64,000 nt of DNA, from contig JAOWBW010001582.1 of NCBI GenBank assembly GCA_026119855.1, forward strand, positions 124,001-188,000, read 5' to 3'. The stretch is from Campanula takesimana (Eukaryota; Streptophyta; Magnoliopsida; Asterales; Campanulaceae). A program made the position numbers and the translations under genes. This document shows, piece after piece, positions 1 through 11,984 of this stretch; position 1 is the first letter of the stretch, and each line of letters starts with the position of its first letter. The notes below the pieces were generated by a model, which was not told the DNA's origin, made no database searches, and saw only the letters and a program-made list of their open reading frames with translations.

Positions 1-266
1 TAGGGAGATGATTTTTCCAAAAACTTACACTTAGCCCCCTCCCCACTTACTACACCAACTCTAATACTTCCTACTAACAACTAGGACCAAACAATACTAG
101 ACTAGCACAAATGGCCCAAATAAAATGCTAGGCATAAATTATTATAACACATAAAATGCACATATAAATTATTAATTAAATAATAATTTAAACAATTAAA
201 TAAGAAATAAATAAATAATTAAATATTTATTATTAGAAAATAGAGACGGGTTTTCGGGTCGTGACA
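1..266 (+). mobile_element. 3' end of a gypsy-type LTR (fragment)
   Basis: AT-rich sequence with no reading frame, ending in CGGGTCGTGACA. The intact gypsy element at 15654-25549 has an LTR that, read in its own orientation, ends CGGGTCGTTACA, so this looks like the end of a related LTR on the plus strand. The next bases already belong to a copia RT remnant, with no primer-binding site, which suits the 3' LTR or a solo LTR. Only the end is in the window; the call rests on this terminal similarity. Confidence 0.5.
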
Positions 267-484
267 ATGTTAGTTGCGAAAATCCATGAGATGGATTGAA
301 GCAAGCTTCTTAGAGTTGAAACAATCATTTTGATGAAGTGTTCAAATCGTTTGAAATTCATCAAAGATGAGACTTGTGTTTGCTATGAAATTAGTGGGGG
401 CATAGTCTAATTCTTAGTCTTGTATATGTGGTTAACATATGATTCATTTTGAAAGAGTTTCTTAATGAAAGACTTAGGAAGAAA
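267..484 (+). pseudogene. Copia C reverse transcriptase remnant, left part
   Basis: Conceptual translation with stops and single-base frameshifts still shows the copia RT stretch after the GLKQAS motif (FDEVFKSF, FIKDETCVY, EISGGIV), then a decayed region up to MKDLG at 468-482. RT would copy element RNA into cDNA. The frame stops where copia D is inserted (485) and its downstream part resumes at 4958. The gene is dead. Its start lies left of position 267, where a gypsy-type LTR abuts it. Confidence 0.75.
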
Positions 485-981
485 TGTTGTGGAATTGACC
501 CCCTAACACCCAAGCAATATCCCAAGAAAATAACAGCACCACAAACAAGCACAAGAAACAAAGCAGAGAAAACACACAAGAAATTGTTTACCCAGTTCGT
601 CAATATGTTTGACTACGTCTGGGGGCACTACCAAGCCAGGATCTTGCACTATAATATGTTAAATCTGAGTTACAATGAGTATGGGGGCGGAGCCCTGCTT
701 ATATAGCAACCTAGGAATAAGATACAAACCCTAGACAGAGAAGGAATCCCGAAACTGCTCTAATTTGTTCCAGCCCAGTTTCCCGACATTCTGTGCGACC
801 GCACAGAATACTTGTGCGACCGCCCAGAATAAAACCCACAAGCCCTAAAACCTTTCAGTAGTTTTGGGCGACCGCCTGGAATGGTTTTGGGCGACCGCAC
901 AGAACCACTGAAGCTCGTTTTCTTGCTTGTTCCTTCCTCTCGCTCTGCTCGCTAGTTTCCGGTTGTTCCTCTATTCCAACA
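485..981 (-). repeat. Copia D 3' LTR
   Basis: 497 bp, TG...CA ends on both strands. It holds four copies of a GC-rich word of the GCGACCGC type between about 792 and 903. The partner LTR is 476 bp; much of the difference is one 23-bp block missing there, covering one of these words. Confidence 0.88.
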
Positions 982-994
982 ATCTCCCACCTAG
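982..994 (-). promoter_or_regulatory. Copia D polypurine tract
   Basis: On the minus strand this reads CTAGGTGGGAGAT directly before the LTR start TGTTGG. It is the usual plus-strand DNA priming tract position of copia elements (GTGGGAGAT before TGTTG), seen also in the other copia elements of this window. Confidence 0.75.
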
Positions 995-1087
995 AGATCA
1001 ACCGTGTATATTAGCCCCATATCCGTCTTCAACTCATCCTTAGTGCCATAGTGCTCACCTCGATCATGGTAGTTCCTTCCTCCTCTC

Positions 1088-3750
1088 CTATTCTCCAAGC
1101 CCAATTGAAGCTATGCATAGCTTCAACTTTTCAAGGTTTACAACCATTGCATACATTAGACTCCCCACTGCCGAAGCATATGGAGTCCTCTCCATCTTTT
1201 CACGCTCTTCCTTGCCCTTAGGTGAGTCCTTCTCGGATAGCTTGAAGTGCATACCCAATGGTGTCCCTGTTGGATTTGCCTCTTCCATGCAAAACCTTAC
1301 CAAGACTTTCTCAACGTATTCTGCTTGTGAAAGAACCAACTTACCCGACTCCCTATCCCGGTCAATCCTCATGCCCAAGATTTTTCTGGCCTCCCCCAAA
1401 TCCTTCATCTCGAACCGTTCTGATAACTGAGCCTTCAAGCTGTTTACCTCTCTACTGCTAGAGCCCGCTATTAGCATGTCATCCATATATAACATCAAGA
1501 TTATGTACCCGTTGTCCGTGTTCTTGAAGTAGCAATAATGATCCGCCTCACATCTGATAAAATCAATATCGTGGATGCATCCATCGAACTTTCTGTACCA
1601 CTGCCTAGGAGCTTGTTTAAGGCCATACAAGCTCTTAGTCAATCTTCAAACCAGTTCCTCGCTACCCTTAGACAAGTAACCCTCTGGTTGTACCATGTAA
1701 ATTTGTTCCTCCAAATCCCCATGAAGAAAGGCTGTCTTTACATCCATCTGTTCCAGCAGAAATTATCTGCCACTACTATACCCAGAACCATTCTGATAGT
1801 GGTCATCTTCACAACAGGAGTGAATACCTCGGTGTAGTCAATACCGAATTTCTGTTGAAACCCTTTTACAACCAACCTTGCCTTGTAACGTTTACTGCCG
1901 TTTGCTTCCTCCTTGATTCTGTAAACCCACTTGTTATGTAATGCCTTCTTCCCCTTTGGTAGTTTAATCAACTCCTAAGTTTTTTTGGCCTTCAATGAGT
2001 CCATCTCATCATCCATCGCAGATTTCCACTTATCATAAAGTGCACTACGAACAACCTCCACATAACATTTTGGTTCACCACTATCTGTTAGCAACAAATA
2101 GTAATTCGAAGGAGAATACCTATCAGGAGATCCACGCAATCTGCTGGATCTGCGCAGCGGAATATCCGGTTCTGGAGTATGTGGTTCATCTTCAGTGACC
2201 CCCTGATCATGGTCATCATAAACCGTCCTGCTCCCACCCGAGTCTGGAATATATACCTCAACAATCTATGGTTCCGAACTAATCCCATCAGATGCCCCCT
2301 TTCTGTCCTTGTACAAAACCTGTTCATTGAATACAACATCCCGACTACGAATAACCTTATGATTTTGGTCATCCCAAAACTTATACCCGAAGTCATCCCC
2401 GCCATAACCAATAAACGTACACTTTACAGATTTAGCATCCAATTTAGTTCTATCATCAGAGTCTATATGAACATATGAAACACAGCCAACTATGCGAAAA
2501 AAGGACAGATTTACCTGCTTGCCACTCCATGCTTCCTCTGGAATTTCATTCCCCAATGGTACCGATGGTCCCCTATTGATCAACAAAGCTGCCGTGTCAA
2601 CTGCATATACCCAGAACGTCTTCGGAAGTCCACACTTCAACCTCATACTTCTAGCCCGCTCGTTCAATGTCCTGTTCATCCTCTCTGCAATCCTGTTGTG
2701 TTGAGGTGTGCCCTTTGGTGTCTTCACCATACAAATACCATTCGCTGCACAATATTACTTGAACTCCCCAAGCTCATACTCCCCACCATTGTCAGACCTC
2801 AAGCTTTTAATCTTAAGACCCGTCTGATTCTCCACCAAAGCCTTCCATTTCTTAAACACCTCGAATGCCTCATCTTTGTGTTTCAAGAAATAAACCCAGA
2901 CTTTCCTTGTCGAATCATCAATAAATGACATGTAATATGACGCACCACCCAGAAAAGTTACCGGGGCCGGACCCCACAAATCCGTGTGAACCAGTTCCAA
3001 CTTTGCTTCCCTTAAAGCCCTACCTGTCCTCGAGAAGTTGTATCTCGCCTGTTTGCCAAACACACAATCTTCGCAGATCCCCACGTTGACTGTCTTCAAA
3101 CCCGGTAGTAATCCATTTGAGCAAAGTACTTTCATCCCCTTCTCACTCATGTGACCCAATCGACAGTGCCACAAATCCGTATCACCTTTGGCTGACGCCA
3201 CCGCGATACTATCCTTGGTGTTATTCGCCAAATACAATGTCCCTTCTTTATTACCCCGAGCGATCTCAGAATCCTCCTTGGTAATAACCCAGTTCCTGCA
3301 GCCAAAAGTTACCTTGTAACTTTCTTCATCCAACTGCCCAACTGATAGCAGGTTCTTTTTCAAACCCGGAATGTGTCTGACCCCGTGTAGATGTAAGACC
3401 TTCCCATCCGATGCTCCTATTCTGACATCCCCCTTCCCCTTGATTTCCAAAGGCTCCCCATCCGCCAGATAGACCTTACCAAAATCACCGGAAGTATAAT
3501 TTTCCATCTCCTTTGCATGCCCACATGAGTGGAATGATGCCCCCGAATCCAGCACCAATGATTCTAGTGCACTACTAACACTCAGAATCAGTACATCATT
3601 ACCTTCGACTGTCACATTCACCGATTTATCCCCTCGCATGGGACAATCCTTCTTGTAGTGTCCTAACTCCTTACAATGATAGCATTGAACCGATCCTTTC
3701 GCGACCTTTGGTTTGTCTCTGATCTCCACGGCCTTGCCTTTACCACCCAC
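1088..3750 (-). pseudogene. Copia D gag C-terminus to RT (zinc knuckle, protease, integrase, RT), broken
   Basis: Frames at 3750-2755, 2730-2266, 1971-1738 and 1642-1088 read in order as one polyprotein. The first has a zinc knuckle (CYHCKELGHYKKDC), a protease active site (LVLDSGASFHSC), the integrase zinc region (WHCRLGH...CEDC) and core (HTDLWGP, SDNGGEYE). The second continues the integrase C-terminal region. The last two are RT with LYMDDMLIAG. Stops and frameshifts separate them. After the GSLMYAM motif the frame jumps to unrelated residues and then to the end of the element, so most of RNase H is missing. No functional product is expected; the domain order protease-integrase-RT is that of Ty1/copia. 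Confidence 0.9.
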
Positions 3751-3756
3751 TATGTT

Positions 3757-4410
3757 TTACCTTGATTCAGTTCTCCCTTTATTGCTAGTACCCGGCCTTC
3801 CCCTGCTAGTAGTAGCTAAGGCCGATCCCGAAGTAGACGATGTCCCCAACTTTTTCATACGATTTTCCTCGCCCAACAGAAAGTCTTTAACATCATCATA
3901 CTTCAATTTGTTCTTACCCGCTGAAGCATTGATCGCTGTCACCGTTCCGCTCCAACTTCCTGTTAAAGACGCTAGCAAAAAACACGCATGAACCTCATCA
4001 TCAAACGTAATATCCAACGCAGTCAATGAGTCTATAACATCCATAAACTCATCGATGTATTTAGCTAAGGATCCTCCCTCTTGCATCTTGAGACTACCCA
4101 TCTTGCGTATCAAATCAACCTTATTTGCAGCAGATGGAGTTTTAAATCACTCAGTAAGATAATCCAATAGCTCCTTGGTGGTTTTCGCCTTCTTGGTAGT
4201 CTTCGCGATCCACTTTGACAAAGTAGATCTAACCACCCCTAGGGTTTTCCGATCCATAAGATCCCAATCTTCCTACTTTTCTCCTTCCGGCTTGACTCCC
4301 CTTAGAGGCTTATAGAGATCTTTGTTGTACAAGAGATCCTCTATTTGCATCCTCCAAAACCCGTAGTCAGACCCATCGAATTTCTCCACCGCTTGTTTAT
4401 CTTTGCCCAT
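3757..4410 (-). pseudogene. Copia D gag
   Basis: A start ATG at 4408-4410 (minus) opens a frame beginning MGKDKQAVEKF with the gag motif GSDYGFWRMQIEDLLY. It meets a stop after GVKPEGEK, and continues out of frame as RKTLGVVRS...WIAKTTKKAK and then as the open stretch 4113-3757. Gag would form the virus-like particle. At least two stops interrupt it; the zinc knuckle lies just downstream in the next frame (3750-2755). Confidence 0.8.
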
Positions 4411-4466
4411 TCTTGATTGCTTTAACAAACTCTAATCGCCCTATAAACCCAGAACGATAAACCAGA

Positions 4467-4479
4467 GCTCTAGATACCA
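4467..4479 (-). promoter_or_regulatory. Copia D primer-binding site (tRNA-iMet type, imperfect)
   Basis: Two bases inside the 5' LTR the minus strand reads TGGTATCTAGAGC. The usual site complementary to initiator tRNA-Met is TGGTATCAGAGC, so there is one extra base. The position fits; the mismatch may be decay. Confidence 0.65.
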
Positions 4480-4481
4480 GT

Positions 4482-4957
4482 TGTTGTGGAATTGACCCTC
4501 CAACACTCAAGCAATATCCCAAGAAAATAATAGCACCACAAACAAGCACAAGAAATAAAGCAGAGAAAAGACATAAGAAATTGTTTACCCAGTTCGTCAA
4601 TATGTTTGACTACGTCTGGGGGCACTACCAAGCCAGGATCTTGCACTATAATATGTTAAATCTGAGTTACAATGAGTATGGGGGCAGAGCCCTGCTTATA
4701 TAGCAACCTAGGAATAAGATACAAACCATAGACAGAGAAGGAATCCCGAAACTGCTCTTATTTGGTCCAGCCCAGTTTCCCGACATTCTCTGCGACCGCA
4801 CAGAATAAAACCTACAAGCCCTAAAACCTTTCAGTAGTTTTGGGTGACCGCCTGGAATGGGTTTGGGCGACCGCACAGAACCACTGAAGCCCGTTTTCCT
4901 GCTTGTTCCTTCCTCTCGCTCTGCTCGCTAGCTTCTGGTTGTTCCTCTATTCCAACA
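4482..4957 (-). repeat. Copia D 5' LTR
   Basis: 476 bp, direct repeat of 485-981 with scattered substitutions and a 23-bp shortfall in the GC-rich word region. It ends TTCCAACA at 4957, then AGAAG and the resumption of copia C coding sequence. Confidence 0.88.
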
Positions 4958-5850
4958 AGAAGCCGCCTGCATCCTTGGAATTAATATCTATTGATATAAA
5001 TCTAGGAAGTTTATTTATTTGTGTCAAAGTACTTATAAAGACAAAGTACTGAATTGTTCAGTATGCAAGAATCTTGGATAAGAACTTGCAAGGTTGTCTA
5101 ATGACAATATTCTTGGCAAGACTTAGTCTTATTGGAAGACTAATGAGCAAGAATACATGATTAGGATTCCATATGCTTCGGTAATTGGATCTATCGTGTA
5201 TGTCATATTATGTACTTAGACGAGATAGCTCATATACTTGGAGTATGATGAGAACAAACTAATCATATCCTAGTGAAAGTCACTAGATAGTGATCAAAAA
5301 TGTCCTTATGTACTTGAAAAGAACTAATGATACATTCTTGATGGTTGTTAACATGGGAGATGATCTAGTAAATGGTTATATAAATGCATGCTTCCATATC
5401 GACAAGGGTAATTAAAATCGCAGTATAAACATATTTTCAAAGTAAGTGCTATTAGTTGGAATAGTTCCAAGCAAATACACTATAAATTATTCTACGAATA
5501 AAATTGAGTATTTAGTTACATGAGTTGTAACTAAGGGAGTTGTTTGAATATAGATGTTATTAGTAAAACTAAAAATAGTTTCTAGTACTACTAATTCTAT
5601 GGACCTTTATTGTGAAATAATTGTTATTCCACAAGCTAAGGTGCCAAAGGCTTATCTATGATCCAAGACACTTAGACATTTCCATCTCGACGAGAAATCG
5701 TTGACATGGGAGATGTCAAAATATGCAAAATACCTTATGATGATAACAAGGACAATCTTCCTACATAAGATCCTCCACGTGCTGTTATGATGGTCATAAG
5801 CTAAGCTCAATGGCATTAGATACGCATTGATTGGGCCTAGTGCAAGTGGG
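4958..5850 (+). pseudogene. Copia C RT end and RNase H remnant, right part
   Basis: This continues the RT gene broken at 484: it first reads as AACILGINIY. Further on are decayed copia RT/RNase H blocks: IPYASVIGSI near 5168, ILMYLKRTNDTFL near 5300, DDLVNGYINA near 5360, ISWNSSKQ near 5455 and EIVDMGDVKICKIP near 5690. Many stops and small indels interrupt it, so it is among the older layers here. It ends at the polypurine tract and 3' LTR. Confidence 0.8.
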
Positions 5851-5853
5851 AGA
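5843..5853 (+). promoter_or_regulatory. Copia C polypurine tract
   Basis: CAAGTGGGAGA sits immediately before the TGTTGG start of the 3' LTR, in the position and with the sequence typical of copia plus-strand priming tracts. Confidence 0.75.
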
Positions 5854-5854
5854 T

Positions 5855-7016
5855 TGTTGGAAATTATGCCCTAGGCCCTTGAGAAAGGCCTTACGTTACA
5901 TCATGTTCTCACTTGTTATGGAGATAACAACCCTGGACTATTATTTGTTTTACATGTTTATTATAATAATCTCCGTCCCTAGTACTTATGAAGGACTAGT
6001 ATAAGTTTAATCGATGATCATATGATGATCATGTGTATGTGATACAAATTAAGCTTATGGGTACTTGTTGGAGAACAAGTACTGGACTTGACCCACCTAT
6101 GAGATTTATGTCATGGTCAGATGTCATAATTAAATCTCATATAGTTATATCATTTGATATCCTTAGACATGAGATTATCATGGTCTTCCACATGAAGAAC
6201 ATTATGTTTGACATACTTAAACGCTACCCCTAACCTGGTAGTTATAAAGGCTACGATTTGCATAATCGAATTCTTGTAGGGAAGAATGATAAGTCAAGAT
6301 GGAATTTCTCCCTCCTCAAGAGAGATATCTGCTTAGGCCACTCGTAGAGTGAGATTGATGAAATGCGTGGCCACGCTCAAATGAATTGATGTGATCAATA
6401 ACATTTGCTCATAATCAATCTACTCAAGACCGAGAAAGCATTGAACAATATAAGTTGACGTGGACCATGACTTATGTTCAATATGATATCGTGTGACAAA
6501 AGGATTGTGATATGTTCTATGAGGATAACGAACTTCATTAAGTTATATTAATTGGGTAGTCATGATGGCTTGCTAGAGTCCGCTCATGACTTATGGGTTT
6601 GACCTTGGTTAGACTCATTGCCAACTTAATATAATCCTATGGAGTCACACACAAAATAACGAATCAAAGAACACCAAAATTTATATAGCCTTTGAAGATT
6701 AGAAAAACGTCTAATGGGTCTAGCAATCCAGAACTAGAATGGTTCTAGATCGCGTGTGGATACACATAGAGGATGTTTGCTTTAGGATCTCAAAGTTCGT
6801 TTTCCTGTGATCCTGATTCAAAGAACGCGAAGAACGAGGAGATCAAATCTTAAAGCTTGAAGATTTGAAGATCCGAAAATTTTAAACGCACAACATGGTT
6901 AGTATTCTAAATTCATCTTGCTATTAATTTAATCATCATGAATGGATCTTGGGGCTTAGGGTTTTGTTGATTGTTATCTCTTTCTTCCGCTGTGCATGTT
7001 GCCTCAAAACCCAACA
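5855..7016 (+). repeat. Copia C 3' LTR (TGTTGG...CCCAACA family)
   Basis: 1,162 bp from TGTTGGAAATTATGCCCTAGG to AAAACCCAACA. The same LTR family recurs at 27451, 42159 and 55610 (plus) and, inverted, at 27970, 34962 and 57533. No primer-binding site follows it, so it is a 3' LTR. The partner LTR should lie left of the window. Confidence 0.82.
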
Positions 7017-7799
7017 ACATACACCATGTGGATCTACTTGTTGTTCATCATTTTGGGACAAAAACTCAGAAAGTAAAGCAAGCCAGTATTGAAACGGTGC
7101 TACTTGGAAGTAGGTGTTCTGGCCGGGTATTGTCTGAGGTCCGGTCAGACCTTGAGCTTAGTCCGGGTGGGTCTTTGGTATGGTCCGGTCGGACCTCCAG
7201 AAATGGTGCGGTTGGGTGTTAAGCCTGGTCCGGCATGCACTGTTCATAGGCTATTGTTTTCAAAGATTTTGCACAATTTTGTTTACTTTTTTTTGAGCAA
7301 AACATACTTTTTTCAAACCATAAGTTTGTGATTAATTATATGCTTAAACAATTTTACACATTTTTAAATAATATTATCACCAAAGTGATTCACGTTATTT
7401 AAATCGAAAATTGTGAAAGTGTTGAATGTATAAGTTAATATGTGAGCAACATGAATTTTCCAAAAAAATATCTTGTTGTTTGACTAAATTTATATATTCA
7501 TGTGGTAACAAATAAAATGGGCATTAAGTTTTTTTGTTAGATACTTAAATCGTCCCAAAGGAAGATTAAGTATTTGATTAAAACGTCGTTCAAATTATTG
7601 GTTACCTTAAGGCAATCATTTATGAATCAACTCGCAATCCAAAGATTAGTTTTAATGTCATGTTGATTACCTTATAGATGGATTTCATTGATATAATTAA
7701 TCATTTCTTCATTATGTAGTTACTTATTCATGTTTTGTATTTCACTCTTGTTCTCAAATTCCAACAGATTTACTTAACGCTTCTTCAATAGCTGCTGCT
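7017..7799 (+). other. Non-coding spacer, probably leader of copia A
   Basis: No convincing gene. 7130-7230 holds repeated GGTCCGG words. The rest is AT-rich and runs into the copia A gag start. No recognisable 5' LTR of copia A (which should resemble 38580-39041) and no TGGTATCAGAG site were found here. The copia A 5' LTR may have been displaced to the left by insertion of copia C, or lost. Confidence 0.45.
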
Positions 7800-8630
7800 A
7801 TGAGTACCGTTCCGATGCTTAATGGGACTAACTTTAAAACTTGGAAAAACAAAATAACTATGATCTTAGGATGTATGGACATAGATCTCGCATTAAGGGA
7901 ACCGTTTCCTCTCATTATCACTGATAAAAGCACTCAAGAAGATCGCTTAAATGCTGAGAAGTGGAAACGCTCCAACCGCGTAAGCCTAATGATCATGAAG
8001 AATGTTGTCTCAGTGACTTTTTTGAACAATGTCTCCGAGGATGTTGATTCTAGAACTTTTCTTGATACCCATGAGGAACGCTTTGCAAAAGCGATAAGTT
8101 GGAAACAAGTGCTTCCTTGAGGAAGCTTGTTTCCATGAGGTACAAGGGTACCGAGAATTTAAGAGATTATATTTTGGAAATGCTTCACCTATCGATAAAA
8201 CTAAAAGCACTTAAGTTAGAGATATCAGACGATTTACTCGTGCATTTAGTTTTGATCTCTCTTCCTCCTCAATTTGGTCACTTTGAGGTGACCTATAATT
8301 GTCAAAAGGACAAGTGGAATATTAATGAACTGATTTCACATGTGACACAAGAGGAGGATAGGTTAAGGCAATTTAAAACTGAAAGTGCTCATTTGGCATC
8401 TACCTCTTCTCATGGAATAAAGAGAAGAGGGAAGAAAATTGCGGTTGCAAGTAAGAAGCATAAGGGATCATCTGATGATCAAAAAGTTAGGAAGTGCTTC
8501 TTCTGCAAGGACCTCACTCACATGAAGTTCGACTGCCCTAAGTATCATGCTTGGAGTGCTAAGAAAAGTATGTCATTTGGTCTTGTTTGTACTGAGGCTA
8601 ATTTGGTTTCAATTCCTACATATACATGGT
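7800..8630 (+). pseudogene. Copia A gag
   Basis: Starts at an ATG with the copia gag signature MSTVPMLNGTNFKTWK and GCMDIDLALRE. About 95 codons later a one-base loss in an A-run near 8087 shifts the frame; the second frame carries the rest (LRKLVSMRYKG, LVHLVLISLPPQF, CQKDKWNINELI) and a zinc knuckle CFFCKDLTHMKFDC near 8494-8535. Gag packages the RNA in virus-like particles. Apart from that frameshift the gag is well preserved. Confidence 0.88.
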
Positions 8631-9490
8631 GGTTGGATTCTGGTGCAACAACTCACATTAGTATGTCTATGAAGGGTTGCCTGAATTACCGAAGACCCAG
8701 TGAAGATGAGAGATACATCTATATGGGAGCTGGGAATCCGGTTGAAGTAATAGGCATAAGGACCTTTAGGTTAGTGTTAAGTACTGGCTATTATTTTGTA
8801 CTAAATAATACATTCATTGTACCGTCATTTAGGCGGAATTTAATATCTATCACAGTGACAAAGAAGGTTATTCTTGTTCGTTTGGAAATAATAGATGTGA
8901 TCTTTATTTTAATTCCAAAGTTGTTGGTACTAGTACTTTGTCAAGTAATTATAATCTTTATTTACTTGACACAATTCAAATAATAAATGAGTCCCATAAT
9001 AATGAAACCAAAGGTACTAAGCAAAAGTTATCAAGTGAAAATTCTTATACCTTATGGCATAGGCGTTTGGGTCATATCTCTAAGAGGAGAATTGATAAGC
9101 TTGTGTCAGAGGGAATCTTAAACAAACTTGATATTCCGGAAAAAGACTTTTACATTGAGTGCCTTAAAGGAAAATTTACAAACACTAAAAGAAAAGTATC
9201 CTCGAGAGCATCAAGCGTCTTGGAACTAATTCATACGGATATTTGTGGACCATTCACTACCCCTTCATGGAATGGTCAATAATTTTTTATTACGTTCATA
9301 GACGACTACTCTCATTATGGATACATTTATTTACTTCATGAAAAGTCTCAATCATTGGATGTTTTCAAGTCTTTTAAAGCTGAAGTTGAGAATCAACTTG
9401 GAAAGACTATTAAGAACGTTATGTCCGATCGTGGTGGTGAATACTACGGTCGGAATGACGGTTCGGGTGAACAACGTCCGGGTCCTTTTA
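8630..9490 (+). pseudogene. Copia A protease and integrase N-terminal half
   Basis: Follows gag in frame with the protease site WWLDSGATTHIS, then after a frameshift the integrase zinc region (LWHRRLGHIS; the second Cys pair reads ECLKGK, with one Cys lost), ELIHTDICGPF, a stop after PSWNGQ, and FITFIDDYSHYGYIYLL...SDRGGEYYGR. The frame ends near 9487 inside the integrase core, where CACTA sequence starts. The next integrase codons (GVAERRNRTL) appear only at 26070. Roughly 20 residues expected between the two halves are absent. Confidence 0.85.
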
Positions 9491-9497
9491 TTCCCGT

Positions 9498-11984
9498 GTC
9501 CATGTTGTATTAAGAAGACAAAATCTCGTTGGCTATATAATGGAATGAAATTTTGCTATTTAGAACATCGACGGTGGCTTAAAAGCAGCCATGAGTTTCA
9601 AAGAGATAAAATGGCTTTTGATAGTAATCAGGAGTGGGATGAGAAGCCCAAGGTATTGCCAGGTTCAGAGTTGTTAGATCAAGTAAAAGATATCTGAACT
9701 TTGTACAAAAAAGAAGATATTTTTAAAAGGATAGAAATAGAAGCAAACGAAAAGGAATTACAAAAAGAAAAAAAAGCAGCAGCAAGAAAAGAAAAGCGTA
9801 AAAGAAAGAGGCAGAATGTTGTCCAAAGAAAATCAACTGAGAGCAGAAAAAGGAAAGGAAAAGGGAATGAGACGGAAACAAATGGTACAGATAGTGATTA
9901 AACGGATAGCTGGAAAAAGAAAAGTATTTTCTTTGAATTGCCTTATTGGGAGCATAATTTGATACGTCACAATCTTGATGTTATGCATATGGAGAAAAAT
10001 GTTTGTGACAATATACTCTTTACACTGTTGGGAACTGTTGGAAAATCAAAGGACTCCATGAAGGCCCGACTTCACATGAAAATGATGGGAATAAGGAAGC
10101 CACTACACCCTAAAGATGGTGTATCTGCACCAACAAAGTTAGCTCCTGCCAGCTATACAATGAGCAATGCTGATAAATAAGTATTCCTGAAGGTTCTGAA
10201 GAACGTGAAGGTTCCAGATGGATATGCGTCAAATATTTCATGTCGTGTTTATTTAAAGGATTTGACTTTAAAGGGATTTAAGAGTCATGATAGCCATATT
10301 TTGTTGCAACAATTACTTCCTTTAGCGATTCGTAAAACACTACCTAATAAAGTGGTTAAAGTGTTGATAGAAGTGACCAACTATGCTCCAAAGTAAATTG
10401 AAAGGTTGATCTAGAAGATATCCAAGAGCGTATTTTTCTTGCTCTATGTCACCTTGAGAAGATATTTCCACCATCCTTCTTTGATATAATGGTGCATTTG
10501 CCAATCCATCTTGCCCAGGAGGCTTTGATTGCTGGTCCAGTCCAATATCGGTGGATGTACCCAATTGAAAGGTGAGTTTCAATACTTCATACATATTTAA
10601 TGTAGTTATGTGGGTTCTGCATAATACTAAGGCATTTTTTTATATATATATTGATAGGTACCTACAGACTTTAAAGCAATATGTATGCAATCGAGCATGT
10701 CCTGAAGGGCCTATTGCTCAAGGCTATATATTAGAAGAGTGCATGAATTTTTGCGGTAGATATTTGAAGGATGTTGAAACCAAGTCAAATCGTCCTATTC
10801 GTAATTATGACGGTGAAAATAATATGGGTTGCCATTTTGGAAAGGCAGATAACTTTTACCTTGATCGAGTTACAAGAGAGCAAGCTCATCGTTATGTTCT
10901 AGCTAACACTGAGGCGGTTGATAAATATCGGCAGTAAGACATTAGTACCTATGTTTAAAGTTTTATATAGTTTATACATAACTAGCATTATATGACAGAG
11001 ATCATTTATAGGGACCATGTTGCATACCTCAAGACAAAATTTCCTCAAGCTACAGATCGTCAGATTCAGGCTGCTCACAGTGATCAATTTTCTGCTTGGT
11101 TTAAGGATCATATAAGTAACTTGCAATTTAAAAGTCTTAGATCACATTTTGTCTGTATATGATGGCATTAATAATAGTTCTCATTTTCAGCTTTCATTGA
11201 GTTTCCATCTATCTATATGTAGGTTGAAACATTGGAAGCTGCAAACGAGGATAATGTAAATCTAGATGAGATCAGAAAGTTAGCGGGTGGTCCACTTGAC
11301 CAAGCTCAGAGATTTTATGGCTTTAACATAAATGGTTTTAGATTTCACACAAAGGAAAGAAACAAAAGTAAAATTACAAGTAACAGTGGGGTTTGCTTAG
11401 AGGCTAAAACAAGGAGTTGCTCGTCTTCAAAGTATAGGAATCCTATTTCAGGAGATGTTACATTCTATGGAGAGTTGACAGATGTTATTGAAATCACCTA
11501 TGGTTACGACATGAAAATTGTCTTATTCAAATGTGATTGGGTTGATAATAATAAGGGAAAGATCACAGACGAATTTAATCTCACGTCTGTCAATTTCAAT
11601 CATTTGTTGTATAAAGAAAACAAGGTGATTGATGAACCTTTTATCTTAGCATCCCAAGCTATACAAGTCATGTATGTGGAAGATCCAGTTGATCCAGAAT
11701 GGCACGTAGTAGTGAAGATGAATAGCAGAGATATTTTTGACATGCATAATGATGATAATTCTGTGGTAGTGGTAGCTCAAGTACAACCTTATATCCTTCA
11801 ACAGTTAGATGAAACTCAAATTGTGGCTGGTGATGAATCAGAATGGGTAAGGGATGGAGTTGATGAAATAGAAGTAGATGCTCGGGAAGTTGCTGCAGCT
11901 TTTGCAAAGTATAAGGCAATCAATAAAACTAACTCGCAGGATACTGACAACGATACTTTTGATGAAGATATGGATGAGGATTAG
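9498..11984 (+). pseudogene. TNP2-like CACTA transposase, N-terminally truncated, broken
   Basis: The transposase cuts and joins CACTA ends. Recognised tnp2 blocks in order: RWLYNGMKFCYLEHRRWLK at about 9521, WEHNLIRHNLDVMHMEKNVCDNI at about 9944, SYTMSNADK, SCRVYLKDLTLKGFKSHD, ALCHLEKIFPPSFFDIMVHLPIHL, YLQTLKQYVCNRACPEG (DUF4218-like), then EAANEDNVNLDEIRKLAGGP and the DUF4216-like end (YGFNINGFRFHT...VLFKCDWVD) to a stop at 11984. Plausible introns: 10572-10657, 10934-11011 and about 11116-11222. Stops at 9695, 9899, 10178 and 10394 disable it. The Lys-rich insert at 9701-9899 is unlike the flanking blocks. The N-terminal half of the family protein is absent. Confidence 0.88.

Larger units (their letters stand above)
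485..4957 (-). mobile_element. Copia D, LTR retrotransposon nested in copia C
   Basis: Two direct LTRs (485-981 and 4482-4957) begin TGTTGTGG and end TTCCAACA on the plus strand. Between them lie gag and pol remnants on the minus strand, a primer-binding site beside the right LTR and a purine-rich tract beside the left LTR. The flanking 5 bases are AGAAA and AGAAG, an imperfect target duplication. Flanking copia codons (MKDLG on the left, AACILGI on the right) belong to one interrupted RT gene, which supports the exact borders. About 4.5 kb; defective. Confidence 0.9.

Noticed and set aside
9430..9460. Left CACTA terminus near AATACTACGG
   Set aside because: Those bases are in-frame copia integrase codons (GGEYYGR), not a transposon end.
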